From DASXRA01 sp036506155 (GTDB taxonomy: Bacteria; Actinomycetota; Actinomycetes; Mycobacteriales; Jatrophihabitantaceae): a DNA stretch of 23,444 nucleotides. Under the pieces are notes generated by a model that worked only from the letters and a program-made list of their open reading frames with translations, did not search any database and was not told where the DNA came from. The stretch lies in NCBI GenBank assembly GCA_036506155.1, contig DASXSF010000124.1, positions 1 through 23,444 of the forward strand, read 5' to 3'. Below are positions 1-7,354 of the stretch, piece after piece. Numbering within the stretch: the first letter of the stretch is position 1; each line of letters starts with the position of its first letter. The position numbers were made by a program, and so were the translations under genes.

Positions 1-203
1 AGGCGGGCAACGTCTACGCCTGCGGCCCGGGCGGGGTGTGGATCATCGCCCCCGACGCGACGCACATCGCCACGCTCGAGCTGCCCGAGGCCCCGCACAA
101 CCTCGCCTGGGGCGACGCCGACGGCCGTGGCCTCTACATCACCGCACTCACCAGCATCTACCGCCTGCGACTGACGGTCGCCGGCGCGAGGAGGACGTCA
201 TGA
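1..203 (+). CDS. SMP-30/gluconolactonase-like protein, C-terminal fragment
   Basis: The frame starting at base 3 is open from the window edge to TGA at 201-203 and gives about 66 residues; the 5' part lies outside the window. The piece contains GPGGVWIIAPD, then PHNLAWGD, then LYITALTSIYRLRL. These match the last blades of the SMP-30/gluconolactonase/LRE-like beta-propeller, a family of lactone hydrolases acting on sugar lactones such as gluconolactone. The metal ligands are upstream and cannot be checked. The stop overlaps the ATG of the next gene (ATGA), so the two are probably translated from one message. Family assignment rests on motif recall from a short tail, so substrate and exact function are open. 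Confidence 0.7.
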   Translation, partial: AGNVYACGPGGVWIIAPDATHIATLELPEAPHNLAWGDADGRGLYITALTSIYRLRLTVAGARRTS

Positions 204-745
204 GCGAGGGACTGGGCGTCGGGGATATGCTGCCCGACTTCGAACTGCCCGACGAGAACGGCACGAAGCACCGGCTGACCGACCTGCAGGGCGACAACGC
301 GATGATCCTGCAGCTCGGCCGCGGCGAGCACTGCCCGCGGGAACGCCAGCAGCACAAGGAACTGCTCAAGTTGCAGGAGTTCCTGCCGGTCGCATTCACG
401 TCGCTGGTGACCGTCCTGCCGAACGAGCTGCACGACGTCTACAAGATGAAGATCGCCACCGGAGCGTGGTGGACGTTCCTGTCCGACGGCGACCTGGAGG
501 TCCAGCGCACGCTGGAGATCGACGAGTACACCGACCCACACCACGCCGCGACCGTGCCGCACACCGTCGTGCTGCAACCGGGCCTCGTCATCGACAAGGT
601 GTACTGCGGCTATTGGTTCTGGGGACGTCCGTCGGTGTTCCAGTTGTGGACCGATCTGCAGGACCTGTTCCGCCGGACCAAGTCCGACTTCGACCCCACC
701 ACATCCGAGGCGCGCGCGGCGTGGGCCGCAGCGCAGGCCGGCTGA
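200..745 (+). CDS. Peroxiredoxin-like (AhpC/TSA, redoxin) protein
   Basis: A 181-residue protein with the thioredoxin-fold redoxin layout. The N-terminus GDMLPDFELPDENG is typical of the AhpC/TSA family, and a Cys at residue 45 (GRGEHCPRERQ) sits where the peroxidatic cysteine is expected. A second Cys at 136 (KVYCGYW) could serve as resolving residue. The usual PxxxTxxC context is altered (no Thr three residues before Cys45), so peroxide reduction is likely but not certain. I chose ATG 200 because it overlaps the preceding stop (ATGA) and the redoxin similarity begins there; an ORF extension to base 38 only covers the upstream gene out of frame. Probably cytoplasmic, since no signal peptide is visible. 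Confidence 0.8.
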   Translation: MSEGLGVGDMLPDFELPDENGTKHRLTDLQGDNAMILQLGRGEHCPRERQQHKELLKLQEFLPVAFTSLVTVLPNELHDVYKMKIATGAWWTFLSDGDLEVQRTLEIDEYTDPHHAATVPHTVVLQPGLVIDKVYCGYWFWGRPSVFQLWTDLQDLFRRTKSDFDPTTSEARAAWAAAQAG

Positions 746-1127
746 GCTGCCGTTGGCCGCTGGCGAGCCAGTCCACGCAGCCGGACCCGGGTCGGCGGCA
801 GCGACTGGTAAGAACGTTGGTGCCCGACGCAGCTGGCTGCCACAGTGTGCACTGGAGTCCGCCTGGCCGCCTCGTCGACGTGCGGGTTCAACTCCATTCC
901 GGCCCGCGGGAAGCCCTGCGCCCGCGGTTCGGCCGATGACCCCTCGCCCGAACTGCAGTCGTACCTTCACGCAGGACATGGGATTGTCCGGCTGCGCGGG
1001 CAAGGCGGCATCGGCCCACCTGCAACTCGTAGACACGATTCGGCTGGGCGAGGTCGTGCTGAAGACCATGGCGGTGCGGAGGACTTCAGGGCCGCAGTGT
1101 CGGTGTCCTCCTGATCGGCAGCGTGGC
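746..1127. other. Intergenic stretch, no intact gene
   Basis: About 380 bases follow the peroxiredoxin-like stop. No frame gives a recognisable intact protein. The section around 1018-1080 encodes a piece (residues VVLKTMAVR) that could be the middle of the same GNAT-type gene whose tail is seen just downstream, but in a different frame. I see no terminator hairpin or clear promoter. Confidence 0.5.
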
Positions 1128-1270
1128 GGCCCCACATCGGCTGCGGTTCTACCAACGGCAGGGACTCGGCGTGCGACGTGTCGAACGCGACGCGTTCACT
1201 TCCGCGCCCGGCTACCCGCCGATATCAGCATTGACGGGATCGAACTGCGCACCCGTGTTTGGCTGGACCC
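1128..1270 (+). pseudogene. Frameshifted remnant of a GNAT N-acetyltransferase
   Basis: Bases 1141-1218 in one frame encode LRFYQRQG, then VERDAF, then APGYP. Bases 1221-1268 in another frame continue with ISIDGIELRTRVWLD. Read together they form the continuous C-terminal signature of a GNAT acetyltransferase family (FYxRxGF, VERDAFT, GYP, IDGIxLRDRVWLD). A frameshift therefore lies around 1218-1221, and further shifts must lie upstream because the middle of the domain (near 1060-1080) is in yet another frame. No start or full domain remains. The remnant ends against the 3' end of the minus-strand antiporter gene, so it looks like a decayed gene rather than a functional acetyltransferase. The upstream limit is uncertain. 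Confidence 0.7.
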
Positions 1271-1273
1271 CGC

Positions 1274-2503
1274 TCACATCGTGACCGACGTGGCCGCCGC
1301 ACGCTCGGCCTCAACCGGCGCCGAGCCACGATCACCCTTGCGCAGCAAGGACAACGCGGCAACTGGAAACAGCAGCACGGACAGCAGGCCGGCGAAGACG
1401 AGGGCGGCCCCGGTGACTGGCGAGATCTTGCCCAACTGCACGCCGATCTGGGTCGCGGTCACAATGAACGGTAGCGACGTGGCCTGGAGAAGCCCGGTGG
1501 CGACTGCGTTGCGGCGGCCCAGCGCACGTGTATTGAGCAGCGCCGGCACGCCGCGCACGACGAGCAGTGCGAGCAGGAACACCGGCACGCGCAGCAGCGC
1601 AGATGGGTTGTCGAGCAGGCCTTTGAGGTCGAGTCGGATGCCGCTGCTGACGAAGAAGACGGGCACCAGGAAGCCGAATCCGATCGCTTCGAGCTTCGTG
1701 CGGAAGTGCGGATGCGACGACGAGTCGCGGTCGACCACGCTGATCACGACCCCGGCGAGGAACGCGCCGAGAATGCTCTCCAGCCCGAACCGCTCGGCCA
1801 GCGCGGTGAACGCGACGAGCAGCACGACGGCGAAGCGCACTCGGATCTCGGCGGTGGTGTCCTGCAGTCGGAGCAGTACCTCGCCGATCCGCATCGACCG
1901 GCCCGCCCGCGAGACGACGAGGCCGGTCACTGCGATCAGGACGGCGAAGGCGATCAGTAGCACGACCCGCCCACCCGTGCTCCCGCCGGACGCTGAGAAG
2001 AACAGCGACAGCAGGAGGATCGCGGCGAAGTCGGCGACGGTGGCGGCGACGATCGCGGTCTGGCCGACCTCGCTGTCCGCTTGCCGTGCGTCCTTGAGCA
2101 CAGGAACGACGAGGCCCAGCGACGTGGCCGACAGCGCGATCGCGAGCAACAGCGGGCTCTGCACCCATCCGGCGCCGTGCAGCGCGAAGCCGATCGGCGC
2201 GCCGAGCGCGAGTGTGATCACGTAGCCGAGTAGGGCCAGCCGCAGCAGCCGCCCCCGCAGCCGGTGCGGATCGATCTCCAGGCCGGAGAGGAACAGCAGG
2301 AACGCGAGTCCGATGAGACCCAGGATCTGGACCGGCAGGTCGACGTGCACCCAGCCGAGGACCGACGGGCCGAGCACGATCCCGGCGACGATCTCCAGAA
2401 TCACGGATGGCAGCCGTAGCCGTGGCGCCAGACCGAGTAGCAACGGCGCACCGGCCGCGACGAGGCAGACGATGAACAGGTTGGTGAACGACACGTCCGG
2501 CAT
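1274..2503 (-). CDS. Cation:proton antiporter, CPA2 (KefB-type) membrane domain
   Basis: A 409-residue polytopic membrane protein with about 12 hydrophobic segments. The pattern GIVLGPSVLGWV, then LLFLSGLEIDP, then ATSLGLVVPVLKD and GAFLAGVVISVVD is that of Na+/H+ or K+/H+ exchangers of the monovalent cation:proton antiporter-2 group (PF00999). It would exchange a cation for protons across the cytoplasmic membrane. It ends after the transport domain without the C-terminal TrkA-N nucleotide-binding domain found in long KefB/KefC proteins. The start at 2503 begins the first hydrophobic segment and lies 11 bases after the stop of the upstream oxidoreductase, so the two form an operon. An apparent extension up to 3307 only shadows that gene. 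The transported ion is unknown. Confidence 0.88.
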   Translation of the reverse strand: MPDVSFTNLFIVCLVAAGAPLLLGLAPRLRLPSVILEIVAGIVLGPSVLGWVHVDLPVQILGLIGLAFLLFLSGLEIDPHRLRGRLLRLALLGYVITLALGAPIGFALHGAGWVQSPLLLAIALSATSLGLVVPVLKDARQADSEVGQTAIVAATVADFAAILLLSLFFSASGGSTGGRVVLLIAFAVLIAVTGLVVSRAGRSMRIGEVLLRLQDTTAEIRVRFAVVLLVAFTALAERFGLESILGAFLAGVVISVVDRDSSSHPHFRTKLEAIGFGFLVPVFFVSSGIRLDLKGLLDNPSALLRVPVFLLALLVVRGVPALLNTRALGRRNAVATGLLQATSLPFIVTATQIGVQLGKISPVTGAALVFAGLLSVLLFPVAALSLLRKGDRGSAPVEAERAAATSVTM

Positions 2504-2514
2504 CACGGCGGGCC

Positions 2515-3867
2515 TCACAATCCGTAGGCTTCGAGGAGGCGCAGCCATACCTCGCTGATGGTCGGGAACGACGGGACGGCATGCCACAGCCGCTCCAGCG
2601 GAACGTCGCCTGCGATCGCGATCGTTGCCGAGTGGAGGAGCTCCTGGATACCCGGCCCGGTGAACGTCGCGCCGACCAGGACGCCCCGGGCTTCGTCGGC
2701 GACGAGCTTGGCGGTGCCGCGGATGCCGTCGCCCTGCGTGTAGGCACCGGGGACGTCCCCGGTTCCATAGGTAGTGGTACGGACGGGGATGCCTCGCCCG
2801 CGCGCCTGCGCTTCGGTCAGGCCTACGGCGCACACCTGCGGGTCGGTGAACGTCACGCGCGGCACGACGTCGTCGCTCGCCCGGTCGCGGGCGTCCCGGC
2901 CGAGGATCACGTCGGCCGCAATCCGGCCCTGGTACTTGCCCATGTGCGTGAGCTGTGCGCGTCCGTTGCAGTCGCCGATCGCGTAGAGCCAATCGAGCTC
3001 GTCGACCCGGAGCCGGTCGTCGACCGGAACGAACCGGCCGGGCGTCAGACCGACCGTCTCCAGGCCGAGTTCGGCCGTTACCACCCGGCGGCCGGTCGCG
3101 ACCAGCAGTTCGTCGCCCACGAGGACGCGATCGCGCAGCATCACGGCGACTGGCCCGTCGCCCTCGCGGTGCACCCGATCGACCGACGCGCCGACGACGA
3201 CGGTGATTGCCTCGGCTGCGAAGGCCGCAGCGACCTCGTCGCCGGCGAAGGGTTCTTCGCCGGGCAGCAAGCGCTCCGCGCCCTCGATGACGGTGACCTC
3301 CGCGCACCCGAGCCGGCGGTACGCCTGCGCCATCTCGGCGCCGATCGCGCCGCCGCCGAGCACCAGCAACCGATGGGGGATAGCTTTCACCGCGGTCGCG
3401 TCACGGTTGTCCCACGGCTGCGCGTCAGCCAGTCCGGGAATCGGCGGCAGCGCCGGCCGGGTGCCGGTAGCGAGCACCACGGCCCGCCGCGCAGTCAGGC
3501 GGCGCTCCCCGACGACGACCGCACGCACCCCGTCCAGCCGCCCGGTGCCGCGGACCAGCTCGATACCGCGCTCGGACAGCCACGGAAGTTGCCCATCGTC
3601 GGTCCATCCGCTGGTCATGTAGTCGCGCCTCGCGAGCGCTCCGGCGGCGTCCAGGTCTGCCCCCACACCCGGAACCCGCCGGGCAGCGGCGACCACGTCA
3701 CCAGGTCGGATCAGCGTCTTGCTCGGTATGCAGCCCCAGTAGCTGCATTCGCCACCGACCAGTTCACGCTCGATGAGCGCGACGGCCAGGCCGCCCTCGG
3801 CACACCGGCCGGCGAGCACCTCACCGGCCGGCCCGGCACCGACCACAACGACATCGAAGTCATCCAT
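2515..3867 (-). CDS. FAD-dependent pyridine nucleotide-disulfide oxidoreductase (Lpd/MerA-like)
   Basis: 450 residues in class I disulfide reductase order. An FAD-binding GAGPAG is at residues 10-15, and the redox-active CSYWGC (Cys41 and Cys46) sits in GGECSYWGCIPSKT. The NAD(P)-binding VLGGGAIGAEMA follows, then the second FAD motif YAIGDCNG, then a dimerisation domain. Such enzymes pass electrons from NAD(P)H through FAD and the disulfide to a substrate. The C-terminal active-site signature of dihydrolipoamide dehydrogenase (HPTxSE) reads SFPTISE here, with Phe434 in place of the catalytic His, so a true Lpd role is doubtful. The start has an upstream AAGGGG on the minus strand at good spacing. 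It leads an operon with the antiporter and is divergent from the GH15 gene. Confidence 0.9.
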   Translation of the reverse strand: MDDFDVVVVGAGPAGEVLAGRCAEGGLAVALIERELVGGECSYWGCIPSKTLIRPGDVVAAARRVPGVGADLDAAGALARRDYMTSGWTDDGQLPWLSERGIELVRGTGRLDGVRAVVVGERRLTARRAVVLATGTRPALPPIPGLADAQPWDNRDATAVKAIPHRLLVLGGGAIGAEMAQAYRRLGCAEVTVIEGAERLLPGEEPFAGDEVAAAFAAEAITVVVGASVDRVHREGDGPVAVMLRDRVLVGDELLVATGRRVVTAELGLETVGLTPGRFVPVDDRLRVDELDWLYAIGDCNGRAQLTHMGKYQGRIAADVILGRDARDRASDDVVPRVTFTDPQVCAVGLTEAQARGRGIPVRTTTYGTGDVPGAYTQGDGIRGTAKLVADEARGVLVGATFTGPGIQELLHSATIAIAGDVPLERLWHAVPSFPTISEVWLRLLEAYGL

Positions 3868-3960
3868 GCACCCCTTGTCCCAGCCCGCCGCTAGGTGTTA
3901 CGCGTAACGCCGTAGGGGCATGGCGAGTCTGCCCAGTCAGGACTCGCAGAGGAGAACGCC
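3868..3960. promoter_or_regulatory. Divergent promoter region with two inverted repeats
   Basis: This 93-base gap separates the divergent oxidoreductase and GH15 genes and must hold both promoters. It contains a perfect 12-base palindrome GTTACGCGTAAC at 3897-3908, part of an imperfect 18-base palindrome (3894-3911) with one mismatched pair. A second inverted repeat, GCGAGTC (3923-3929) and GACTCGC (3941-3947), flanks an 11-base loop just before the AGAGGAG ribosome binding site (3948-3954) of the GH15 gene. The first looks like a dimer-binding operator able to control both directions; the second may act in DNA or in the leader RNA. No regulator is identified. Confidence 0.5.
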
Positions 3961-5805
3961 ATGTCGTCAACGCCGATCGCCGATCATGCGCTGCTGTCGG
4001 ACCGCCACTCGACCGCGCTGGTCGACCGCGCGGGATCCGTGGAGTGGCTGAGCTTCCCGCGCTTCGACAGCCCGTCGGTCTTCGGCGGGCTTCTCGACGA
4101 CGGGGCCGGCCACTGGCAGATTCGCCCGTCCGGGGAGTGGCACGCGACCCGGCGCTACGTCGAACAGACCCTGGTGCTGGAAACCACCTTCACGACCGGT
4201 ACGGGCACGGCCGTCCTGACCGATCTCCTGGCGATGGGGCCGGACAACGGAGGGCACCGCCTCGGACACGACGTCCCCCACCTGCTGGTGCGGCGGGTGA
4301 GTTGCACCGAAGGCGAAGTCGAGCTCGACGTGTCCTACGAACCTCGGCCCGAGTACGGTCTGATCGCACCGCTGCTGTCCACTGTGGACGGTGGGGTGAC
4401 CGCGCGAGGCGGCGCCGACTGGCTGGTGCTCACCTCCCCGGTCCCACTTGACCTAGACGGATCGAACGCGTCCGGGCGGATGGTCCTGCACGCGGGCGAG
4501 ACGGCGCACTTCGCGCTGCACCGCACGACGCTGGAGCAGGCGCCGGCGCGGATCTGGTCGCAGGAAGAGCTGGCCGCGGAGGTCGACAACACCGTCGACG
4601 CGTGGCGGTCGTGGTCGGCACTGCACCAGAGCTACGCCGGCCCGTGGGCCGACCTCGTCCACCACAGCGGCCGGGTACTGCAGGGGCTGTCGTTCCAGCC
4701 GAGCGGCGCGATCGTCGCCGCTGCCACGACCTCGCTGCCCGAAGGCGTCGGCGGCGAGCGGAACTGGGACTACCGGTACTCCTGGGTGCGCGACGCCAGC
4801 TTCACTATGGAGGCGCTCTGGGTCGCAGCCTGCCCGGACGAGGCCGACGACTTCTTCGCGTTCATGGCCACCGCGGCTGCGTCGGGTATCGGCCCGGATC
4901 GCGGCCTGCAGATCATGTTCGGCGTCGGCGGCGAGCACGACCTGACCGAGTGGGAGCTGCCGCACCTGTCCGGCTGGCGGGACAGCCGGCCCGTCCGGGT
5001 CGGTAACGGCGCCTGGAGCCAGCGACAGATCGACGTCTACGGCGAAATCCTCGGCGCGGCGCACCGCCTCGCCGATCAGCTCGTCACGATCGACGCCGAC
5101 ACCAAGTCGTTTCTAATCGCGTGCGCACACGCGGCGGCGGGTCATTGGCAAGAGAAGGACCAGGGCATCTGGGAGGTCCGTGGCGACCCGCAGCACTTCC
5201 TGTACTCCAAGGTGATGTGCTGGGTCGCGCTCGACCGCGCGATTGCACTCGCCGACGTGCTCGATGCCGTCGACCGCGTCGAGGGCTGGAAGCGGACCCG
5301 CGACGAGATCTCGGACACCGTCGTCCGTGAGGGCTGGAGTGAGGAGGCCGGTGCTTTCACCCAGTACTTCGGGTCCACCGCTCTGGACGCGTCGAACCTG
5401 ATGATGCCGATTGTCGGCTTCCTCCCGGCCGACGACCCGCGCATGCTCGCGACCATCGACGCCATTTCCGACCGGCTGACCGACGACCGCGGCCTGGTCT
5501 ATCGATACCGGGCCGAGGAAGGCGTCGACGGCCTCTCCGGCGACGAAGGCACATTCCTGCTCTGCACGTTCTGGCTCGCCCAGGCGCTCGCCGAGTCGGG
5601 CCAGATCGAGCGCGCCAGGAACGTGTTCGCACGGGCAGTGGCGTTCGTCAACGACGTGGGCCTGCTCGCCGAGGAGGTCGACCCGGAGAGCGGCGAACTG
5701 CTCGGGAACTTCCCGCAGGCGTTCAGCCACATCGGCCTGGTCAACGCGGCCTGGGCGATCGCCGAGGCGGAGAACCGTGCGGCGCTGGCCGGACCGGGAG
5801 CATGA
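3961..5805 (+). CDS. Glycoside hydrolase family 15 protein (glucoamylase/trehalase-like)
   Basis: A 614-residue protein with the trehalase-like N-terminal beta domain (starting IADHALLSDRHSTALVDRAGSVEWL) and a GH15 (alpha/alpha)6 barrel. Recognisable barrel motifs are GGERNWDYRYSWVRDAS near residues 263-279, QIDVYGEIL, IWEVRG near 403 (expected general acid Glu), and LLAEEVDP near 568-575 (expected catalytic base) followed by GNFPQAFSHIGLVNAAW. Members hydrolyse terminal alpha-glucosidic bonds in dextrins, or trehalose in several actinobacteria; the sequence alone does not decide between them. No signal peptide is visible, so it should act in the cytoplasm. A good AGAGGAG lies before the start. 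Length is normal for the family. The next gene starts 7 bases after the stop. Confidence 0.93.
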   Translation: MSSTPIADHALLSDRHSTALVDRAGSVEWLSFPRFDSPSVFGGLLDDGAGHWQIRPSGEWHATRRYVEQTLVLETTFTTGTGTAVLTDLLAMGPDNGGHRLGHDVPHLLVRRVSCTEGEVELDVSYEPRPEYGLIAPLLSTVDGGVTARGGADWLVLTSPVPLDLDGSNASGRMVLHAGETAHFALHRTTLEQAPARIWSQEELAAEVDNTVDAWRSWSALHQSYAGPWADLVHHSGRVLQGLSFQPSGAIVAAATTSLPEGVGGERNWDYRYSWVRDASFTMEALWVAACPDEADDFFAFMATAAASGIGPDRGLQIMFGVGGEHDLTEWELPHLSGWRDSRPVRVGNGAWSQRQIDVYGEILGAAHRLADQLVTIDADTKSFLIACAHAAAGHWQEKDQGIWEVRGDPQHFLYSKVMCWVALDRAIALADVLDAVDRVEGWKRTRDEISDTVVREGWSEEAGAFTQYFGSTALDASNLMMPIVGFLPADDPRMLATIDAISDRLTDDRGLVYRYRAEEGVDGLSGDEGTFLLCTFWLAQALAESGQIERARNVFARAVAFVNDVGLLAEEVDPESGELLGNFPQAFSHIGLVNAAWAIAEAENRAALAGPGA

Positions 5806-5812
5806 TGAGCGC

Positions 5813-6073
5813 ATGAGCCAGCAGCCGGGCGCGACGATCACTTGCCGCGAGGTCGTCGAGATCGTCACCGATTACCTCGAAGGTGTCGTCGACGAGCCGA
5901 CCCGGGCCGAGATTGAAGCGCATCTCGCGTTGTGCCCGGGCTGCGACGAGTACCTCGCACAGATGCGCGCCACGCTGAACGCGCTCGGCCGCATCCCGCT
6001 CGACAGCCTCTCGGAGGCCGCCCGTAACGACCTTGTGGCGAGCTTCCGCGACTACCCGCCTTCGGGACGATGA
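5813..6073 (+). CDS. Small zf-HC2 anti-sigma-like protein
   Basis: 86 residues beginning with ITCREVVEIVTDYLEG, followed by HLALCPGC. His37, Cys41 and Cys44 with Cys11 form the zinc-binding H-x3-C-x2-C arrangement of the anti-sigma zinc-finger family (zf-HC2, ZAS type). These proteins hold an ECF sigma factor inactive in the cytoplasm. The protein has no membrane segment. I chose ATG 5813 because residues upstream of it are not part of the domain. In many actinobacteria this exact type of gene follows an ECF sigma gene. Here it follows the GH15 gene by 7 bases, and the nearest ECF gene is 1.3 kb downstream. It may control that sigma factor or another one elsewhere. Confidence 0.82.
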   Translation: MSQQPGATITCREVVEIVTDYLEGVVDEPTRAEIEAHLALCPGCDEYLAQMRATLNALGRIPLDSLSEAARNDLVASFRDYPPSGR

Positions 6074-6076
6074 TGC

Positions 6077-6250
6077 GTGCTGACCTGCCGGGACGTCGTC
6101 GAACTCGTCACTGAGGAGTTCGAGCACGTACTGCCGGCCGACGTGCATCGCGAGTTCGTCCGGCACCTACGGGAGTGCGACGACTGCCTTCGCTACGTCG
6201 CCCAGACGCAGACCACGATGCGGCTGCTGCGGGGACTGGCGGGGACGTAA
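6077..6250 (+). CDS. Second, minimal zf-HC2 anti-sigma-like protein
   Basis: 57 residues from GTG 6077 to TAA 6248-6250: MLTCRDVVELVTEEFEH, then HLRECDDCLRYVAQTQ. Cys4, His30, Cys34 and Cys37 repeat the zinc ligand set of the preceding gene, and the opening TCRDVVELVT closely parallels its TCREVVEIVT. It lies in the same frame, 3 bases after the stop of the first copy, and GTG is the only usable start between that stop and the motif. The two are probably a tandem duplication or an old split. It keeps the zinc knuckle but lacks the C-terminal tail. Expression is likely coupled to the first gene. It is shorter than usual for the family, so function is less sure. Confidence 0.7.
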   Translation: MLTCRDVVELVTEEFEHVLPADVHREFVRHLRECDDCLRYVAQTQTTMRLLRGLAGT

Positions 6251-6280
6251 CGGGTTGCCGCACCCGGGTGACTTACCTAC

Positions 6281-6982
6281 ATGGCCCACATGGTCACGAC
6301 GACGGCGCGGCGCCGCCTGACGGTGCCGCGAAGCTCGCTTGCGGTTCCCGCCCTGGCTGTTCTGGGCGGCGGCGCGTTCTTCGTGTGGAAGCCGGGCGTC
6401 GCCGTGTCGACGTTCGCGAGTCCGCGCGCGGCCGGATTCGTCGCGGCCGTCGGGGTGCTGACCCTATTCATCGGCTGGGTACTGCCCCGGCTCGGCCGCG
6501 GGTTCGCCGTCACCGCCGCCGCCCAGGCGATACCTGTCGCGCTCGTGTTCATCGTCACAGTACTGCCGAGTTTCCGGACCGTGACCGTCAACGATCCACT
6601 GCCGGGTCCGGTCGCGGCGCCGATCGCCGGTTCCGTGTCGCCGGTTCCGGTGCCGGCGCCCCTCGCTGTGAGCCGTGGGAATCTGTCCGGCATTCACCAC
6701 CGCGCGTCCGGGACGGCGGTGCTGCTGCAGCTTGCCGACGGCTCCCGCGTCGTACGGCTGGAAGACCTCGACGTGGAACCTGGCCCGGACTACTTCGTCG
6801 TCGCGGTTCCGGGCGCCGACCGCCAGCGTCCGGACGGCGGCACGCGTCTGCACCACCTGCGCGGCAACAAGGGCAACCAGAACTATCCGGTGCCGGCCGA
6901 CCTGATGCTGATGCGGCCGTTCACCGTGCTGATCTGGTGTCGCGCGTTTGCGGTGCCCGTCGCGGCCGCGACGCTGCGCTAG
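6281..6982 (+). CDS. DM13-domain membrane protein
   Basis: 233 residues. Hydrophobic segments at about 20-36, 50-69 and 76-96 anchor it in the membrane, followed by a Pro/Val-rich linker (about 105-130) and a C-terminal domain from about residue 131. That domain has GTAVLLQLADGSRVVRLEDLDVEPGPDY, then a basic NKGNQNYPVP segment and a terminal IWCRAF with Cys220. This is the DM13 pattern (PF10517), an extracytoplasmic beta domain with a conserved Cys, proposed to take part in redox or electron transfer. ATG 6281 is used; an in-frame ATG at 6290 is equally possible and no clear ribosome binding site decides between them. A CACCCGGGTGA element lies 10 bases upstream of the start. Convergent with the next gene, 4 bases apart. 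Confidence 0.8.
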   Translation: MAHMVTTTARRRLTVPRSSLAVPALAVLGGGAFFVWKPGVAVSTFASPRAAGFVAAVGVLTLFIGWVLPRLGRGFAVTAAAQAIPVALVFIVTVLPSFRTVTVNDPLPGPVAAPIAGSVSPVPVPAPLAVSRGNLSGIHHRASGTAVLLQLADGSRVVRLEDLDVEPGPDYFVVAVPGADRQRPDGGTRLHHLRGNKGNQNYPVPADLMLMRPFTVLIWCRAFAVPVAAATLR

Positions 6983-6986
6983 GGCG

Positions 6987-7214
6987 TCAAGAGAACGCCG
7001 CCTCGGGCGCGACCGGGAATGACTCGACGTCGAGCAGCTCGAGGCCGAGTTCCCGCAGTCGGTCCAGCACCCCGTACAGCGCGGAAGTGTCGATGCACAC
7101 CCCGGACAGCACCGTGGTGCCGTGTTCGGACTCGACCCGCATGCCGTCGAAGGCGCCGGCGAACCGCTCGCTGAGCATGCCTTGGATCCTGATGCGGTAG
7201 AAACGTCGCGCCAT
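6987..7214 (-). CDS. Small conserved hypothetical protein (75 aa)
   Basis: 75 residues: MARRFYRIRIQGMLSERF, then AFDGMRVESEHGTTVLSG, then LYGVLDRLRELGLELLDVE. The order beta-strand, acidic/Gly turn, beta-strand, amphipathic helix, beta-strand resembles a small ferredoxin-like fold seen in many short actinobacterial proteins next to sigma factors or regulators. I do not recognise a named family or a catalytic motif. A single Cys is at residue 40. It is convergent with the DM13 gene (4-base gap) and divergent from the ECF sigma gene, whose upstream palindrome lies in the shared 140-base gap, so it could be co-regulated with the sigma factor. Confidence 0.72.
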   Translation of the reverse strand: MARRFYRIRIQGMLSERFAGAFDGMRVESEHGTTVLSGVCIDTSALYGVLDRLRELGLELLDVESFPVAPEAAFS

Positions 7215-7259
7215 AGCGCCAGCATGCGTGCAACCCGGACACCCGTCATCCCCCGCAGC

Positions 7260-7283
7260 GCGATCTCACCCGGGTGAGATCGC
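7260..7283. promoter_or_regulatory. 24-base perfect palindrome between divergent genes
   Basis: A perfect 24-base palindrome centred on CCC|GGG (inner 14 bases CTCACCCGGGTGAG) lies 46 bases upstream of the minus-strand 75-aa gene and 71 bases upstream of the ECF sigma start. Such size and symmetry without a loop fits a binding site for a dimeric or tetrameric regulator controlling both genes. The inner 11 bases CACCCGGGTGA also occur at 6261-6271 directly before the DM13 start. No protein partner can be assigned. Confidence 0.55.
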
Positions 7284-7354
7284 CTTGTGGGGGAGGCAGA
7301 TCGACCTCTCGTGCGGGAGGCTGCTCGCAGCCGCACCAAGCACGGGGGGACCAA

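Noticed and set aside
845..1114. Small plus-strand ORF with several Cys residues after the peroxiredoxin-like gene
   Set aside because: No ribosome binding site or recognisable motif, and its 3' part overlaps the decayed GNAT region.
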